64,000 nt of DNA from Gulbenkiania mobilis (GTDB lineage: Bacteria > Pseudomonadota > Gammaproteobacteria > Burkholderiales > Chromobacteriaceae): NCBI GenBank assembly GCA_004346645.1, contig SMDA01000005.1:62001-126000 (forward strand), in the 5' to 3' direction. Below, piece after piece: positions 29,582 to 39,572 of this stretch (position 1 is its first letter; the number at the start of each line of letters is the position of its first letter). Position numbers and translations under genes: made by a program. The notes under the pieces were generated by a model. It had not been told where the DNA came from and searched no databases. It worked only from the letters and a program-made list of their open reading frames with translations.

Positions 29582-29911
29582 TCAGCTGGCAACGGCTTCG
29601 CCGGTGCTGCCTTCCTGCTGCGCGTCCAGTTTGGCGCGCACGGCCTTTTTCAGGCTCTTGTAAAGGTCCGGGTGGGTGGCCTTTAGGTATTCGACAATTT
29701 CAAAGTCTTCGCGGCGGACCTTTTCCAGATCGATCTGCTCGACATGAACCAGGCGCAGCAGTTCGCGTACCGGTTTGGGCATGTTGCGGCCGCTCTCATA
29801 GCGGGAGCCCCCCGATTGGGTGACGCCGATGCGGCTCCAGAATTCCTGCTGGTTCAGGCCGAGCTTGCGTCGGATTTCGCGCGGGTTGGCGATCTTTTCA
29901 AAAAGTTTCAT
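29582..29911 (-). CDS. XRE-family helix-turn-helix protein
   Basis: 109 residues starting MKLFEKIANPREIRRKLGL. The HTH spans about residues 10-50 (NQQEFWSRIGVTQSGGSRYESG). The C-terminal half is charged and helical and ends in an alanine-rich tail. A longer open frame exists upstream in AT-rich sequence but lacks similarity. The 240 bases upstream (29912-30153) are AT-rich with no gene and should hold its promoter and that of the 4.5S RNA terminator region. Its target is unknown. Confidence 0.8.
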   Translation of the reverse strand: MKLFEKIANPREIRRKLGLNQQEFWSRIGVTQSGGSRYESGRNMPKPVRELLRLVHVEQIDLEKVRREDFEIVEYLKATHPDLYKSLKKAVRAKLDAQQEGSTGEAVAS

Positions 29912-30153
29912 GATGAGTCCTCTTGATGGCAATCGATGCGGATGAATTATTTTTAGGTCTTGCACACTGAACAATAGAAAAAAATAATTCATTGGGAATA
30001 ATTGATTGTACTGTCAGCCAATAGTTCCGCTGCTGGTTGAATATTAAGTTTTGCTAATGTTATACGCTTGCCGCATGCATGAACAGTGCATTCCACAGTC
30101 ATGTCACCATGATGGAATCATGTGTCGCAAAGAAATAAAAAGAGGGGAGGGGT

Positions 30154-30249
30154 GGCGAGCCTGACCCCCGGCACTTGTGCGAAATAACTGTGGCTGCTTC
30201 CTTCCGGACCTGACCAGGTTCGCTATTGCACAATGCGGGGAGACCCGCC
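30154..30249 (-). ncRNA. ffs: 4.5S RNA (bacterial SRP RNA)
   Basis: On the minus strand the sequence contains the diagnostic apical SRP loop CTGGTCAGGTCCGGAAGGA followed by AGCAGCC, flanked by complementary ends (GGCGGG... with ...CTCGCC). The length of about 96 nt matches the small bacterial form. It binds Ffh to target inner-membrane proteins. A T-rich stretch (CTCTTTTTATTTC) follows. The exact ends are inferred from pairing. Confidence 0.92.
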
Positions 30250-30262
30250 ATAGAAGGACTTC

Positions 30263-30291
30263 ATATTACCTGCAAACAGCGGTCTTGCCAA
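30263..30291 (-). promoter_or_regulatory. Promoter of the 4.5S RNA
   Basis: On the minus strand TTGGCA (30286-30291) and TAATAT (30263-30268) are separated by exactly 17 bases and lie just upstream of the RNA. This is a good sigma-70 promoter. The rest of 30292-30529 has no gene and no other feature was recognised. Confidence 0.75.
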
Positions 30292-30529
30292 GCTATCGGT
30301 GCCGGAGAGCGCCTTGGCCTGCGAGCAGAGGGAGCATCTGGGGTCTTCTCTTTTTCATCAAAGGCCTGGCTGTGCTGCAAGCCCTATGGGCAGCAACCGG
30401 CGGTAGCCATTAAGGGGCGTTGGCACGACTGGCACGGGCGCCAAAGGCACGGTTGAACGTCCCGCAGCCGACAGCGGCTTGCCGCCTTGTTACACTCAGG
30501 GTTCAACTTTCTTTTGCCGCGGAGCGACC

Positions 30530-31714
30530 GTGCTTTCCACTGTTCTGGAACATCTTGCGCGGCTGGTGGCCTTCGATACCACCAGCCGCCTTTCGAATCT
30601 GGCGTTAATCGACTGGGCCGAACGGCAATTGCAGGCTACCGGTGCGCGGATGCGGCTGACTTTCAACGAAGAGCGCACCAAGGCCAACCTGTTTGCGCTG
30701 ATCGGCCCGGAAGGCGTGCCCGCCATCGTGCTCTCCGGGCATACGGACGTAGTTCCGGTGGACGGTCAGGTTTGGCAGTCACCTCCGTTCGAGATGGTTC
30801 AGCGTGAAGGGCGGCTCTACGGGCGGGGCACTGCGGACATGAAGGGTTTCATCGCCTGCGTGTTGGCCTTGGCGCCGCACTTTGCACGGTTGGCCGAAAG
30901 CGGCTGTTTGGTGCGCCCCATCGGCATCGCGCTTTCTTACGACGAGGAGGTGGGGTGCTTGGGGGTCCGTGGCCTGATCGACGATCTGAAAAGGCAGGGC
31001 ATTCCCGTAGCAGGCTGCATCATCGGAGAGCCGACCGAGATGCAGCCTGTGATTGCCCACAAGGGCATCGCCCATTACCGTTGCCGCATCACCGGGCGGG
31101 CAGCACATTCCTCGCTGACCCCGCAAGGCGTGAACGCCATCGAATATGCGGCGCGGCTCATCGTGCACATCCGGCAACTGGCGGAGGCCGAAGCTGCCTC
31201 GGGGGCGCGGCATGCACTGTACGACGTGCCGTTCACCACCCTGCAGACCGGTACGGTAAGCGGCGGGACAGCCCCCAATATCGTGCCTAAGGACTGCGAA
31301 TTCGTCTTCGAATGCCGCTGGCTGCCTGGCAGCGATCCCGACCGTTTTCTGGCCTCGGCAAGTGCCTACGCTGCCGAACTGGAGCGCGAGATGCAGGCCG
31401 TGGCGCCGGAGGCGGGGATCCGTTTCGAGCCTCTGGTGCATTGTCCAGCCTTTGAAGCCGAGGAAGGGAGTGCGGTCTTGAAGTACCTAGAGGCACTTGG
31501 GGGTGCCACCTCGGGACAGGCGGTGGCGTATGCGACTGAGGCTGGCCTTTTCCAGGAGGCCGGCATGCCGGCGGTGGTGCTGGGGCCGGGCTCCATCCGG
31601 CAGGCGCACCGGCCGGACGAGTACATCGAGATCGCACAGTTGGAGGCCTGCGTGGATTGGCTCGGCAGGTTGGCCGAAAGGTTGTGTCAGCAGGGCGAGT
31701 TCGGCAAAGTTTGA
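30530..31714 (+). CDS. argE: Acetylornithine deacetylase (M20 family)
   Basis: 394 residues with SGHTDVVPVDGQVW, GRGTADMKGF, YDEEVGCLG, EPTEMQPVIAHKG and the C-terminal EAGLFQEAGMPAVVLGPGS. The metal ligands of dinuclear M20 enzymes are visible. It releases ornithine in arginine synthesis. The GTG at 30530 with GGAG five bases upstream is chosen; an ATG at 30479 lies outside the homologous region. Two copies of the repeated word (30889, 31669). A terminator follows. Confidence 0.9.
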   Translation: MLSTVLEHLARLVAFDTTSRLSNLALIDWAERQLQATGARMRLTFNEERTKANLFALIGPEGVPAIVLSGHTDVVPVDGQVWQSPPFEMVQREGRLYGRGTADMKGFIACVLALAPHFARLAESGCLVRPIGIALSYDEEVGCLGVRGLIDDLKRQGIPVAGCIIGEPTEMQPVIAHKGIAHYRCRITGRAAHSSLTPQGVNAIEYAARLIVHIRQLAEAEAASGARHALYDVPFTTLQTGTVSGGTAPNIVPKDCEFVFECRWLPGSDPDRFLASASAYAAELEREMQAVAPEAGIRFEPLVHCPAFEAEEGSAVLKYLEALGGATSGQAVAYATEAGLFQEAGMPAVVLGPGSIRQAHRPDEYIEIAQLEACVDWLGRLAERLCQQGEFGKV

Positions 31715-31781
31715 CCAAAAAGCTTGTCCTGTCCCGGTGCTAGCGGTCAGAATCGCGTCACCGGAGAACCCGGACCAGGGA

Positions 31782-31817
31782 GCCCGCCCCGGCCACAAGC
31801 CCGGCGGGCCGTTTTTT
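31782..31817 (+). terminator. Terminator after argE
   Basis: The stem GCCCGCC (31782-31788) with GGCGGGC (31803-31809) is followed by CGTTTTTT. It lies about 70 bases after argE and 20 before the SLC6-type gene. Confidence 0.8.
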
Positions 31818-31836
31818 GGACAAGGAAAATTCGAAC

Positions 31837-33222
31837 ATGGGCAGAACCTCCCCCACCCCCACCGAACGCCCGGTCGCCACGCGCGACGGGTTTACATCAA
31901 GCTTCGGCGTACTGGCCGCCACCCTAGGCTCGGCGGTCGGCCTGGGCAATATCTGGAAATTCCCCTACCTGACGGGCACCAACGGCGGTGCCGGTTTTCT
32001 GGTGGTGTACCTGCTGGCCACCTTGCTCGTAGGGCTGCCGGTAATGATTGCCGAAATCATGCTAGGCCGGAAGGCCAAAGCCGATCCGGTGACCGCCATG
32101 CGCGAGCTGGCGCCCAAAGGGCAGCCCTGGTGGCTGGTGAGTGCAGCCGGTGTTCTGGCGGCCTTCCTCATCATGGCCTTCTATTCGGAGGTGGCCGCGT
32201 GGGTGTTCGCCTACGTCTTCAAGGCGATCGACGGCGCCATCCTCTCCAGTGATCCGAAGGTGACTACCGCGGCATTCAAGGCGCTTGTGGGCGACCCGGT
32301 GCAGTCGCTGCTGTGGCAGTGGCTGGTGCTGCTGCTGATCGGCGGCATCCTGTTGATGGGGGTGGCCAAGGGCATCGAGGCGGTAACCAAGAAGCTGATG
32401 CCGCTACTCTTCGTGCTGCTGCTGGTGATCTGTGTGCGAAGCCTGATGCTACCGGGCGCTTCGCAAGGGCTGGCGTTTCTGTTTGCGCCCGACTTTTCCA
32501 AGATCAATGCCAGCGTCCTGCTCGTGGCCATGGGGCTGGCCTTTTTCAAGCTGTCGATCGGCATGGGCACGATGATGACCTACGGCAGCTATTTTCGGGA
32601 TGACCAGAACATTCCGGCCACCACCCTGCGTGTGATGGGAGCCGATCTGTTCGTATCCATGCTGGCGGGCATCGCCATCTTCCCCGCCGTATTCGCGTTC
32701 GGCTTCGAGCCGGCGGCTGGCCCCTCGCTGGTATTCATCACCATCCCCGCAGTCTTTGCCAGCATGCCCTTCGGCCATCTGTTCATGATCGTGTTCTTCG
32801 TGCTGACCTCGATTGCCGCCATCGGCGCCATGCTGTCGATTCTCGAAGTGCCGGTGGCCGTGGTCAGCGGACGCTTCGGGCTCAGCCGCAAGCTGGCAAC
32901 ATTGCTGAACCTGGTGGTGCTCGCCGCGGTTGGCGCCACCTGCGCACTCTCCAGCAGCCTGCTGGCAAACGTGAAGGTGCTGGGACGCACCTTCTTCGAC
33001 CTGTTCGACTTCCTCTCCTCTTCGCTCTTGATGCCCGTAGGCGGCATCGTACTGTGCATTTTCGTCGGCTGGGTGTGGGGCTATGATCGCCTGCGCGATA
33101 CGCTGAGCAACGGAGGCGTACTGCACAACGAGGGCGTGCTGCGGGTGCTGTTTTTCGTGATCCGCTTCATTTCGCCCGTGCTTATCCTGGTGGTGATGCT
33201 CAACGGGCTGGGCGTCTTCTGA
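31837..33222 (+). CDS. SLC6/NSS-family sodium-dependent transporter
   Basis: 461 residues and about 12 transmembrane helices. The family signature LGSAVGLGNIWKFPYL and TNGGAGFLVVYL are near the N-terminus, with the sodium-site region in helix 1. Bacterial members import amino acids with Na+; the substrate cannot be told. The ATG at 31837 has AAGGA about nine bases upstream; a TTG at 31816 is less likely. The hairpin made of two repeated words begins four bases after its stop. Confidence 0.9.
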   Translation: MGRTSPTPTERPVATRDGFTSSFGVLAATLGSAVGLGNIWKFPYLTGTNGGAGFLVVYLLATLLVGLPVMIAEIMLGRKAKADPVTAMRELAPKGQPWWLVSAAGVLAAFLIMAFYSEVAAWVFAYVFKAIDGAILSSDPKVTTAAFKALVGDPVQSLLWQWLVLLLIGGILLMGVAKGIEAVTKKLMPLLFVLLLVICVRSLMLPGASQGLAFLFAPDFSKINASVLLVAMGLAFFKLSIGMGTMMTYGSYFRDDQNIPATTLRVMGADLFVSMLAGIAIFPAVFAFGFEPAAGPSLVFITIPAVFASMPFGHLFMIVFFVLTSIAAIGAMLSILEVPVAVVSGRFGLSRKLATLLNLVVLAAVGATCALSSSLLANVKVLGRTFFDLFDFLSSSLLMPVGGIVLCIFVGWVWGYDRLRDTLSNGGVLHNEGVLRVLFFVIRFISPVLILVVMLNGLGVF

Positions 33223-33225
33223 GCA

Positions 33226-33255
33226 GGGTTGGCCGAAGCGACCTTCGGCCAACCC
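33226..33255 (+). repeat. Hairpin made of two opposed copies of the GGTTGGCCGAA word
   Basis: GGGTTGGCCGAAG (33226-33238) faces its perfect complement (33243-33255) with a four-base loop. It starts four bases after the SLC6-type gene stop, where uptake words often form terminator stems in Neisseria and Haemophilus. No T-run follows directly, so termination is inferred. Confidence 0.85.
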
Positions 33256-33278
33256 GTGCTTCTGGCCCTTCCTGCAAA

Positions 33279-33308
33279 AAAAGCGCCTCGCAGTTGCGAG
33301 GCGCTTTT
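33279..33308 (-). terminator. Terminator after alaS
   Basis: A perfect 14-base stem, AAAAGCGCCTCGCA (33279-33292) with its complement (33295-33308), is followed on the minus strand by seven T. It lies 17 bases past the alaS stop and may also act weakly on the plus strand. Confidence 0.92.
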
Positions 33309-33324
33309 CGTAGGGGCGGCTGGC

Positions 33325-35958
33325 TTACAGCTTGCCGCTTGCCCACTCGCGTACTGCAGCCAGCGCAGCCGGCAGGTTTTCGGGCTGGGTGCCGCCGGCC
33401 TGGGCCATGTCAGGACGACCGCCCCCTTTGCCGCCCACCTGCTGGGCCACGAAGTTGACGAGTTCCCCGGCCTTGATACGGCCGGTCAGGTCGGGGGTCA
33501 CCCCCGCCACGAGGCTGACTTTGCCTTCGGCACGGGCGCCCAGGACGATCACGGCCGACTTGAGCCGATCCTTCAGTTTGTCCAGCGTCTCGCGCAGTGC
33601 GGTGCTGTCCGCCCCTTCCAGCTCCGCAGCCAGAAGCTTCACGCCCCCGAGGTCGATGGCGCTGTCAGCCAGACTTTCGCCTGCGCTGGTGGCCAGCTTG
33701 GCCTTCATGCGCGCCATTTCCTTTTCCAGTGCCCTGAGCTGTTCCTGCAGCGCGCTGATCTTGGTGACGACTTCGTCGCTGCTCTGTGCCTTCAGCATGG
33801 CGCTCGCCTCGCGGATCAGGCTGTCCTGCGCCTGTGCATAGGCTACAGCATTCTCGCCGGTCACGGCCTCAATGCGGCGTACGCCGGCAGCCACACCGGA
33901 CTCGGAGACGATCTTGAAGAAGCCGATGTCACCGGTACGCACTACATGCGTCCCGCCGCACAGTTCGGTGGAGAAGTCCCCCATCTTCAGGACGCGTACT
34001 TCGTCACCATACTTTTCACCAAACAGCGCGATGGCTCCGGAGCGGATGGCGTCGTCGTAGGTCATGTGGCTGGCGGCCACTTCATGGTTGTGCAGGATGG
34101 CGCGGTTGACCATACGCTCGATCTCGGCGAGCTCTGTGGCGCTGACGGGTGCGCCGTGAGCAAAGTCAAAGCGTGTGCGCTCGGCCGTCACCAGCGAACC
34201 CTTCTGGGCCACGTGGGTGCCCAGCACGTGACGCAGCGCACTGTGCAGCAGGTGGGTGGCCGAATGGTTGCGTGCGGTGGCCAAGCGCTTGTGCAGATCG
34301 ATGGTGGCCTGAACGCTGTCACCCACCGAAAGCGCACCACGGGCCATGCGTCCCTTGTGGCCGAACACCGCCGCCTGGATCTTCTGCGTGTCTACGACAT
34401 CGAACAGCGCGTCCACGCCGCCGTTGGCCGAAATCTCGCCGCTGTCACCGATCTGGCCGCCGCCTTCGGCGTAGAAGGGGGTGTTGTCCAGAATAACGAG
34501 GCCTTCTTCGCCCTGCTGCAGCGTGGTGACCGGTTCATTGTTGCGGTACAAGGCCAGCACGTGTGCGTCCCGGCTGACTGCGTCGTAGCCGTGGAAGGCG
34601 GTGTCCTCACCGCTGTAATCCACGTTACCGGTCATCTTGAAGCTGGAAGCGGCCCGCGCACGCTCGCGCTGGGCTTCCATCTCGCGCTCGAAGCCCTCAA
34701 GGTCCACCTCGATCTCCCGCTCGCGGCAGATATCCGCTGTCAGGTCCACCGGGAAGCCGAAGGTGTCGTACAGCTTGAACAGCGTGGCACCATCCAGTTG
34801 CTTCTGGCCGCCAGCCAAGGCACCGTCCAGGAGGGCCATCCCCTTGTCCAGCGTCTCCGCAAAGCGGATTTCTTCCTGGCGCAGGGCATCCTCCACCACC
34901 GCCTGACGCTCGCGCAGTTCAGGATAGGCAGCGCCCATTTCCGCCACCAGGTCGGCCACCAGCTTGTGGAAGAACAGACCTTTCTGGCCCAGCTTGTAGC
35001 CGTGCCGAATGGCGCGTCGGATGATCCGGCGCAGCACGTAGCCGCGACCGTCGTTGGAAGGCTGTACGCCGTCAGCGATCAGAAAGGCACAGGCCCGGAT
35101 GTGGTCCGCGATCACCTTGAGAGAGGGTACATCCATGCTGAACGGTACGCCGGTTTCCCGGGCCGCGGCACGAATCAGATTCTGGAACAGGTCGATCTCG
35201 TAGTTGGCATGCACGCCTTGCAGGACGGCGGAGATGCGCTCCAGGCCCATGCCGGTATCCACCGAAGGCTTGGGCAGCGGATGCATCACGCCGCTTTCGT
35301 CCCGGTTGAACTGCATGAATACGTTGTTCCAGATTTCGATGAAGCGGTCGCCGTCTTCTTCCGGGCTGCCCGGAGGCCCGCCCCAGATATGCTCGCCATG
35401 ATCGTAGAAGATCTCAGTACATGGACCGCAAGGGCCGGTGTCGCCCATCTGCCAGAAGTTGTCGGACGCGTAAGGGGCGCCCTTGTTGTCCCCGATGCGG
35501 ACAATCTTATCCGCCGGTACGCCGATTTCCTTATTCCAGATGTCGTAGGCTTCGTCGTCGGTGGCATACACCGTCACCATGAGCTTCTCGCGCGGCAGAC
35601 CCAGCCATTTGGGGTCGGTCAGGAACTCCCAGGCGTAATGGATGGCATCACGCTTGAAGTAGTCGCCGAAACTGAAGTTGCCCAGCATCTCGAAGAAGGT
35701 ATGGTGGCGAGCGGTGTAGCCGACGTTTTCAAGGTCATTGTGCTTGCCTCCGGCGCGCACGCACTTCTGTGCGGTGGTGGCGCGGGAGTAGGAACGCTTG
35801 TCGAAGCCGAGGAACACGTCCTTGAACTGGTTCATGCCGGCATTGGTGAACAGTAGCGTCGGATCATCCCAAGGCACGAGGGAGCTCGACGGCACCACCT
35901 GGTGGCCTTTCGAAGCGAAGAAGTCCAGGAATTTCTGGCGGATTTCGGATGTTTTCAT
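33325..35958 (-). CDS. alaS: Alanyl-tRNA synthetase
   Basis: 877 residues, the full family length. The aminoacylation domain starts [14 protein letters not shown] and includes [20 protein letters not shown]; the editing domain has [13 protein letters not shown] and the CGGTH zinc motif; the C-terminal DHHA1 domain ends in [15 protein letters not shown]. It charges tRNA-Ala. One repeated-word copy (34423). The 196 bases before it, up to recX, hold no gene; a small hairpin at 36124-36142 is the only structure seen. Confidence 0.98.
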   Translation of the reverse strand: MKTSEIRQKFLDFFASKGHQVVPSSSLVPWDDPTLLFTNAGMNQFKDVFLGFDKRSYSRATTAQKCVRAGGKHNDLENVGYTARHHTFFEMLGNFSFGDYFKRDAIHYAWEFLTDPKWLGLPREKLMVTVYATDDEAYDIWNKEIGVPADKIVRIGDNKGAPYASDNFWQMGDTGPCGPCTEIFYDHGEHIWGGPPGSPEEDGDRFIEIWNNVFMQFNRDESGVMHPLPKPSVDTGMGLERISAVLQGVHANYEIDLFQNLIRAAARETGVPFSMDVPSLKVIADHIRACAFLIADGVQPSNDGRGYVLRRIIRRAIRHGYKLGQKGLFFHKLVADLVAEMGAAYPELRERQAVVEDALRQEEIRFAETLDKGMALLDGALAGGQKQLDGATLFKLYDTFGFPVDLTADICREREIEVDLEGFEREMEAQRERARAASSFKMTGNVDYSGEDTAFHGYDAVSRDAHVLALYRNNEPVTTLQQGEEGLVILDNTPFYAEGGGQIGDSGEISANGGVDALFDVVDTQKIQAAVFGHKGRMARGALSVGDSVQATIDLHKRLATARNHSATHLLHSALRHVLGTHVAQKGSLVTAERTRFDFAHGAPVSATELAEIERMVNRAILHNHEVAASHMTYDDAIRSGAIALFGEKYGDEVRVLKMGDFSTELCGGTHVVRTGDIGFFKIVSESGVAAGVRRIEAVTGENAVAYAQAQDSLIREASAMLKAQSSDEVVTKISALQEQLRALEKEMARMKAKLATSAGESLADSAIDLGGVKLLAAELEGADSTALRETLDKLKDRLKSAVIVLGARAEGKVSLVAGVTPDLTGRIKAGELVNFVAQQVGGKGGGRPDMAQAGGTQPENLPAALAAVREWASGKL

Positions 35959-36154
35959 GTTCTATTCGTTCTGGTATGGACTGACAGCAAGCGAGCGGGC
36001 CCTCTGCGAAGCGCATCGCCCCCCGGCGGGGTACACGGCTGCGCAAGCAGAGCAATGCCTAGGGCTGTCCGGATGCAATCTTGTGCACGGATTGTGGCAA
36101 GCCAGGCCTGTGCTGGCAAGGGTTTTGCGGCGTTGCCGCAAACGGTGAAGGCCT

Positions 36155-36610
36155 TCAGAGGGAAGGATCATCCGGCAGGTCGTCGGCTGCATGGCGCAGG
36201 ATGCGCCGGATCACGTCCATGCCAAAGCCACGGGTAGCCAGAAAGCGGATATGACGAGCCTTTTCCTCCGGAGACTGCGGCAGTTGGCCGAACTTCTTCT
36301 GCCATTGTGCCAACGCAGCCGGAAAATCATCATGGCCCGAGAGGGCTTCGTCGATCAGCCCGGCATCCACACCACGTTCACGCATCTCCAGGCGGACACG
36401 CCGCGTGCCGTACTTGCGCGCGCGCGCCTCGGCAAACTGCTCGGCAAAGCGCGCATCCGACTGCCAGTTTCGCTCCGCCAGTTCGTCCAGTACCGCAGCC
36501 AGCGCCTCGGCGCTTTCCGCATGCGGAGCGAGCCGCCGCTCCAGTTCGCGCCGGGAGTACTCCCGGCGCGACAGAAGATCGACGGCCCGCGCTTTCAGGC
36601 TTTTTTCCAT
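36155..36610 (-). CDS. recX: Regulatory protein RecX
   Basis: 151 residues, helical and basic. The family segments RAVDLLSRREYSRRELERRL and YGTRRVRLEMRERGVDAGLIDEAL are present. It caps RecA filaments and limits recombinase activity. It lies 15 bases after recA on the same strand, the usual recA-recX pair. One repeated-word copy (36283). Confidence 0.93.
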   Translation of the reverse strand: MEKSLKARAVDLLSRREYSRRELERRLAPHAESAEALAAVLDELAERNWQSDARFAEQFAEARARKYGTRRVRLEMRERGVDAGLIDEALSGHDDFPAALAQWQKKFGQLPQSPEEKARHIRFLATRGFGMDVIRRILRHAADDLPDDPSL

Positions 36611-36625
36611 GCCCGGTCAGCCAGG

Positions 36626-37681
36626 TCAGCCCAGCAGATCGTCCGGCAGCGCCTCGTCCGGCTGGCCTTCGGTGATCTGGACGTTGATGCCCACCGCGTC
36701 GCGGATCTTGCGTTCGATTTCTTGCGCAACTTCCGGGTTGGAACGCAGCCACTCACGGGTGTTGTCCTTGCCTTGGCCGATCTTCTGGCCGTTATAGCTG
36801 TACCAGGCGCCGGATTTCTCGATGAAGCCATGCTCCACGCCCATCTCGATGATCTCGCCTTCGCGACTGGTGCCCTCACCATACAGGACGTCGAAATCGG
36901 CCTGCCGGAAGGGTGGGGAGACCTTGTTCTTCACCACCTTGACGCGGGTTTCGTTGCCGATGACCTCGTCACCCTTCTTGATCGAGCCGATACGGCGAAT
37001 GTCCATACGCACCGAGGCGTAGAACTTCAGCGCGTTACCACCCGTGGTGGTTTCCGGGCTGCCGAACATCACGCCGATTTTCATGCGGATCTGGTTGATG
37101 AAAATCACCAGAGTATTGGTGCGCTTGATGTTGGCGGTCAGCTTGCGCAGTGCCTGGCTCATCAGACGCGCCTGAAGGCCGACGTGGCTGTCGCCCATCT
37201 CGCCTTCAATTTCCGCCTTCGGCACCAGGGCGGCGACCGAGTCGATCACGATCACGTCCACGCCGCTGGATCGCACCAGCATGTCACAGATTTCCAGTGC
37301 CTGTTCGCCGGTGTCCGGCTGGGAGATCAGCAACTCGTCCACCTTCACGCCCAGCTTCTGGGCATACTGCGGGTCCAGGGCGTTTTCCGCGTCGATGTAG
37401 GCGCAGGTGCCGCCCAGCTTCTGGGCTTCGGCCACAACCTGCAAACATAGGGTGGTCTTGCCGGACGACTCCGGACCGTAGATTTCAACCACGCGGCCGC
37501 GCGGCAGGCCGCCCACCCCCAACGCCAGATCCAGCCCGAGCGAACCGGTCGACACGACCTGGAGGTTTTCATTGATCTGGTTGTCGCTCATGCGCATGAT
37601 CGAGCCCTTGCCGAACTGCTTTTCGATCTGGGCTAGGGCCGCGGCCAGCGCCTTGCTTTTGTCTTCCGTACGCTCCGCCAT
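36626..37681 (-). CDS. recA: Recombinase RecA
   Basis: 351 residues with Walker [10 protein letters not shown], Walker [13 protein letters not shown], loop L1 region [21 protein letters not shown] and [26 protein letters not shown]. It drives homologous recombination and LexA cleavage. The spacer to divergent hrcA (37682-37852) must hold both promoters; no convincing LexA box was seen there. Confidence 0.98.
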   Translation of the reverse strand: MAERTEDKSKALAAALAQIEKQFGKGSIMRMSDNQINENLQVVSTGSLGLDLALGVGGLPRGRVVEIYGPESSGKTTLCLQVVAEAQKLGGTCAYIDAENALDPQYAQKLGVKVDELLISQPDTGEQALEICDMLVRSSGVDVIVIDSVAALVPKAEIEGEMGDSHVGLQARLMSQALRKLTANIKRTNTLVIFINQIRMKIGVMFGSPETTTGGNALKFYASVRMDIRRIGSIKKGDEVIGNETRVKVVKNKVSPPFRQADFDVLYGEGTSREGEIIEMGVEHGFIEKSGAWYSYNGQKIGQGKDNTREWLRSNPEVAQEIERKIRDAVGINVQITEGQPDEALPDDLLG

Positions 37682-37852
37682 GCTGTCTCCACATTACGGG
37701 TTGATTGAGAGGTTGATTATCGCATATGGGGCTTTCGCCGGCACTTGCAAGAGGGTGGTCGGTACCTGGTTTTCGGCCTCTCTGGCCTCATATAACAAGA
37801 GAAGAAAAAGCGGCGTCCCTGCCGGCTTTTCATGCAGATCGGGAGGTGTAAA

Positions 37853-38884
37853 ATGGCTTGCATGATCAGTGAACGCGCAGAACGCCTTCTCAAGACGCTG
37901 GTGGAACTCTACATCGCCGATGGCCAGCCCGTCGGCTCTCGCACGCTGTCGCGGATGTCGGGTCTGGACCTGTCCTCGGCCTCCATCCGCAACGTGCTGG
38001 CGGACCTGGAGGACATGGGTCTCGTGGCTTCTCCACACACCTCGGCCGGACGCATTCCCACTGCCCGGGGTTACCGGCACTTCGTCGATCGGCTGATGAC
38101 CATCCCTTCGCTGGGTGAAGAGGAGGTGCGCGAACTGGAACGCTCGATTCGCCCGGGCAGCCCGAAGCGCCTGGCGCAGGCAGCCTCCACGCTGCTGTCC
38201 GAGCTGACCCACTACGCCGGGGTCGTGATGACCCCGCAGCGCCCGGACACGGCTTTCAGACAGGTGGAGTTTCTGCGCCTTTCCGAGCGTCGTATTCTGC
38301 TGATCCTGGTGACCACTGATGGCGACGTACAGAACCACCTTTTCATGCCCGAACGCGACTACTCTCCTTCGGAGCTGGTCGAGGCCGGCAATTTCATCAG
38401 TCAGCACTATGCGGGAAGCGGGCTGGGGGCCGTGGCCGACCGCATGGAAGGCGAGTTGCGTCAGCTCCAGCACGACATCTCCGAGCTGATGGCTGTCGCG
38501 ATGCAGGTGGGGCGGCGCCATCTGGAAAGCCGATCCGAGGCGGTGGTGATCGCTGGCGGAAACAACCTCCTGCACGTACGTGACCTTTCGGCCGACCTCA
38601 ACCGGCTGCGTGAACTCTTCGACACCTTCGAGCGCAAGACCGAGCTGCTGCGGCTGCTGACCGAAACCCGTGCCGCTCAGGAACTCAACCTTTTCATTGG
38701 CGAGGAGTCCGGTGTCACCACCCTCGACGAGTGCTCGGTGGTAACCGCCCCTTATTTCATCAATGGTATGCGCGTAGGTACGCTTGGGGTTGTCGGCCCC
38801 ACGCGGATGGCGTACGAACGCGTGATTCCGCTGGTGGATCTGACGGCACGACTCGTCAGCGACGCCCTGTCCTATTCCGAATGA
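37853..38884 (+). CDS. hrcA: Heat-inducible transcription repressor HrcA
   Basis: 343 residues. An N-terminal winged helix (SERAERLLKTLVELYIADGQPVGSRTLSR) is followed by the GAF-like dimer region and inserted domain. It represses groESL/dnaK at CIRCE sites. GGGAGG five to six bases before the ATG at 37853 sets the start; the ATG at 37862 is an alternative. No CIRCE element is seen upstream. Confidence 0.94.
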   Translation: MACMISERAERLLKTLVELYIADGQPVGSRTLSRMSGLDLSSASIRNVLADLEDMGLVASPHTSAGRIPTARGYRHFVDRLMTIPSLGEEEVRELERSIRPGSPKRLAQAASTLLSELTHYAGVVMTPQRPDTAFRQVEFLRLSERRILLILVTTDGDVQNHLFMPERDYSPSELVEAGNFISQHYAGSGLGAVADRMEGELRQLQHDISELMAVAMQVGRRHLESRSEAVVIAGGNNLLHVRDLSADLNRLRELFDTFERKTELLRLLTETRAAQELNLFIGEESGVTTLDECSVVTAPYFINGMRVGTLGVVGPTRMAYERVIPLVDLTARLVSDALSYSE

Positions 38885-38919
38885 CCCCGGTCGCCTCGCG
38901 GCCGCGCAGGAAGCCTTCC

Positions 38920-39549
38920 ATGAAAAGACTGATCTTCAGCGCGCTGGCCGCGTTGCTTGTTCCCCCCATGACCCTGGCCGATACGCAGTGGCTGCTGCGT
39001 CCCGATGTGCAGCGTTACATTGATGAACAGGTGACCGAAGGCGCCCTTACACGGGCGGAGCTGGAAACGGTGTTTGCCAATGCCGAGCCCAAACCCTCCA
39101 TCATCGGCATCATGGACCGGCCGTCCACCTCGCGCCCCTGGTACCAGTTCCGTCCCAATTTCTTCAACGAAAAGCTGCTGGCCAACGGTGTGGCCTTCTG
39201 GAAGGACAATGCCGCTACGCTGAACCGTGCCGAGGCACAGTACGGGGTGGCCCCGGAGATGATCGTGACCATCCTGGGTATCGAAACCCAGTACGGACGT
39301 ACCACCGGCAGCTTCCGCGCGGTGGATGCGCTGGCTACCCTGGCCTTCGACTACCCCCGTCGCGCCGATTTCTTCCGTGCCGAACTGACCGAACTGCTGA
39401 GGCTGGCCCGCGAGGAAAACCGCAATGCCTTGGCGCTCAAGGGCTCGTATGCGGGCGCAATGGGTTATCCGCAGTTCATGCCTTCCAGTTTCCGCAAGTG
39501 GGCGGTAAGCACGCGAAAATTATTTGAGACAAGCGCTCGAATTATTTGA
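38920..39549 (+). pseudogene. mltB: Lytic murein transglycosylase B, truncated by prophage insertion
   Basis: The remaining 209-residue frame has a signal peptide (MKRLIFSALAALLVPPMTLA) and MltB sequence up to GSYAGAMGYPQFMPSSFRKWAV. It includes the catalytic Glu in GIETQYGRTTGSFR. The family then continues with a D-x-D-G-D segment and about 120 more residues; here the frame instead enters prophage-end sequence (STRKLFETSARII) and stops. The 3' part should lie beyond the far end of the prophage. The product is probably inactive or unstable. Confidence 0.88.
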
Positions 39550-39572
39550 GACAAGACGGATTATTTGAGACA
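39519..39572. repeat. Three direct repeats ATTATTTGAGACA at the prophage end
   Basis: Exact copies lie at 39519-39531, 39541-39553 and 39560-39572, spaced 22 and 19 bases. Multiple short direct repeats at a phage end next to disrupted host DNA are typical of transposase-binding sites in Mu-like phages. They overlap the 3' end of the reverse transcriptase gene. Confidence 0.85.

Noticed and set aside
33229..35856. An 875-codon open frame opposite alaS
   Set aside because: It is the codon-aligned antisense shadow of alaS in GC-rich DNA, where such frames stay open by codon bias. It has no domain. The antisense endonuclease in the intein has the same register but shows HTH and nuclease motifs, so it was kept.
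37682..37852. Search for CIRCE upstream of hrcA and a LexA box upstream of recA
   Set aside because: No TTAGCACTC-N9-GAGTGCTAA and no good LexA site seen by eye.
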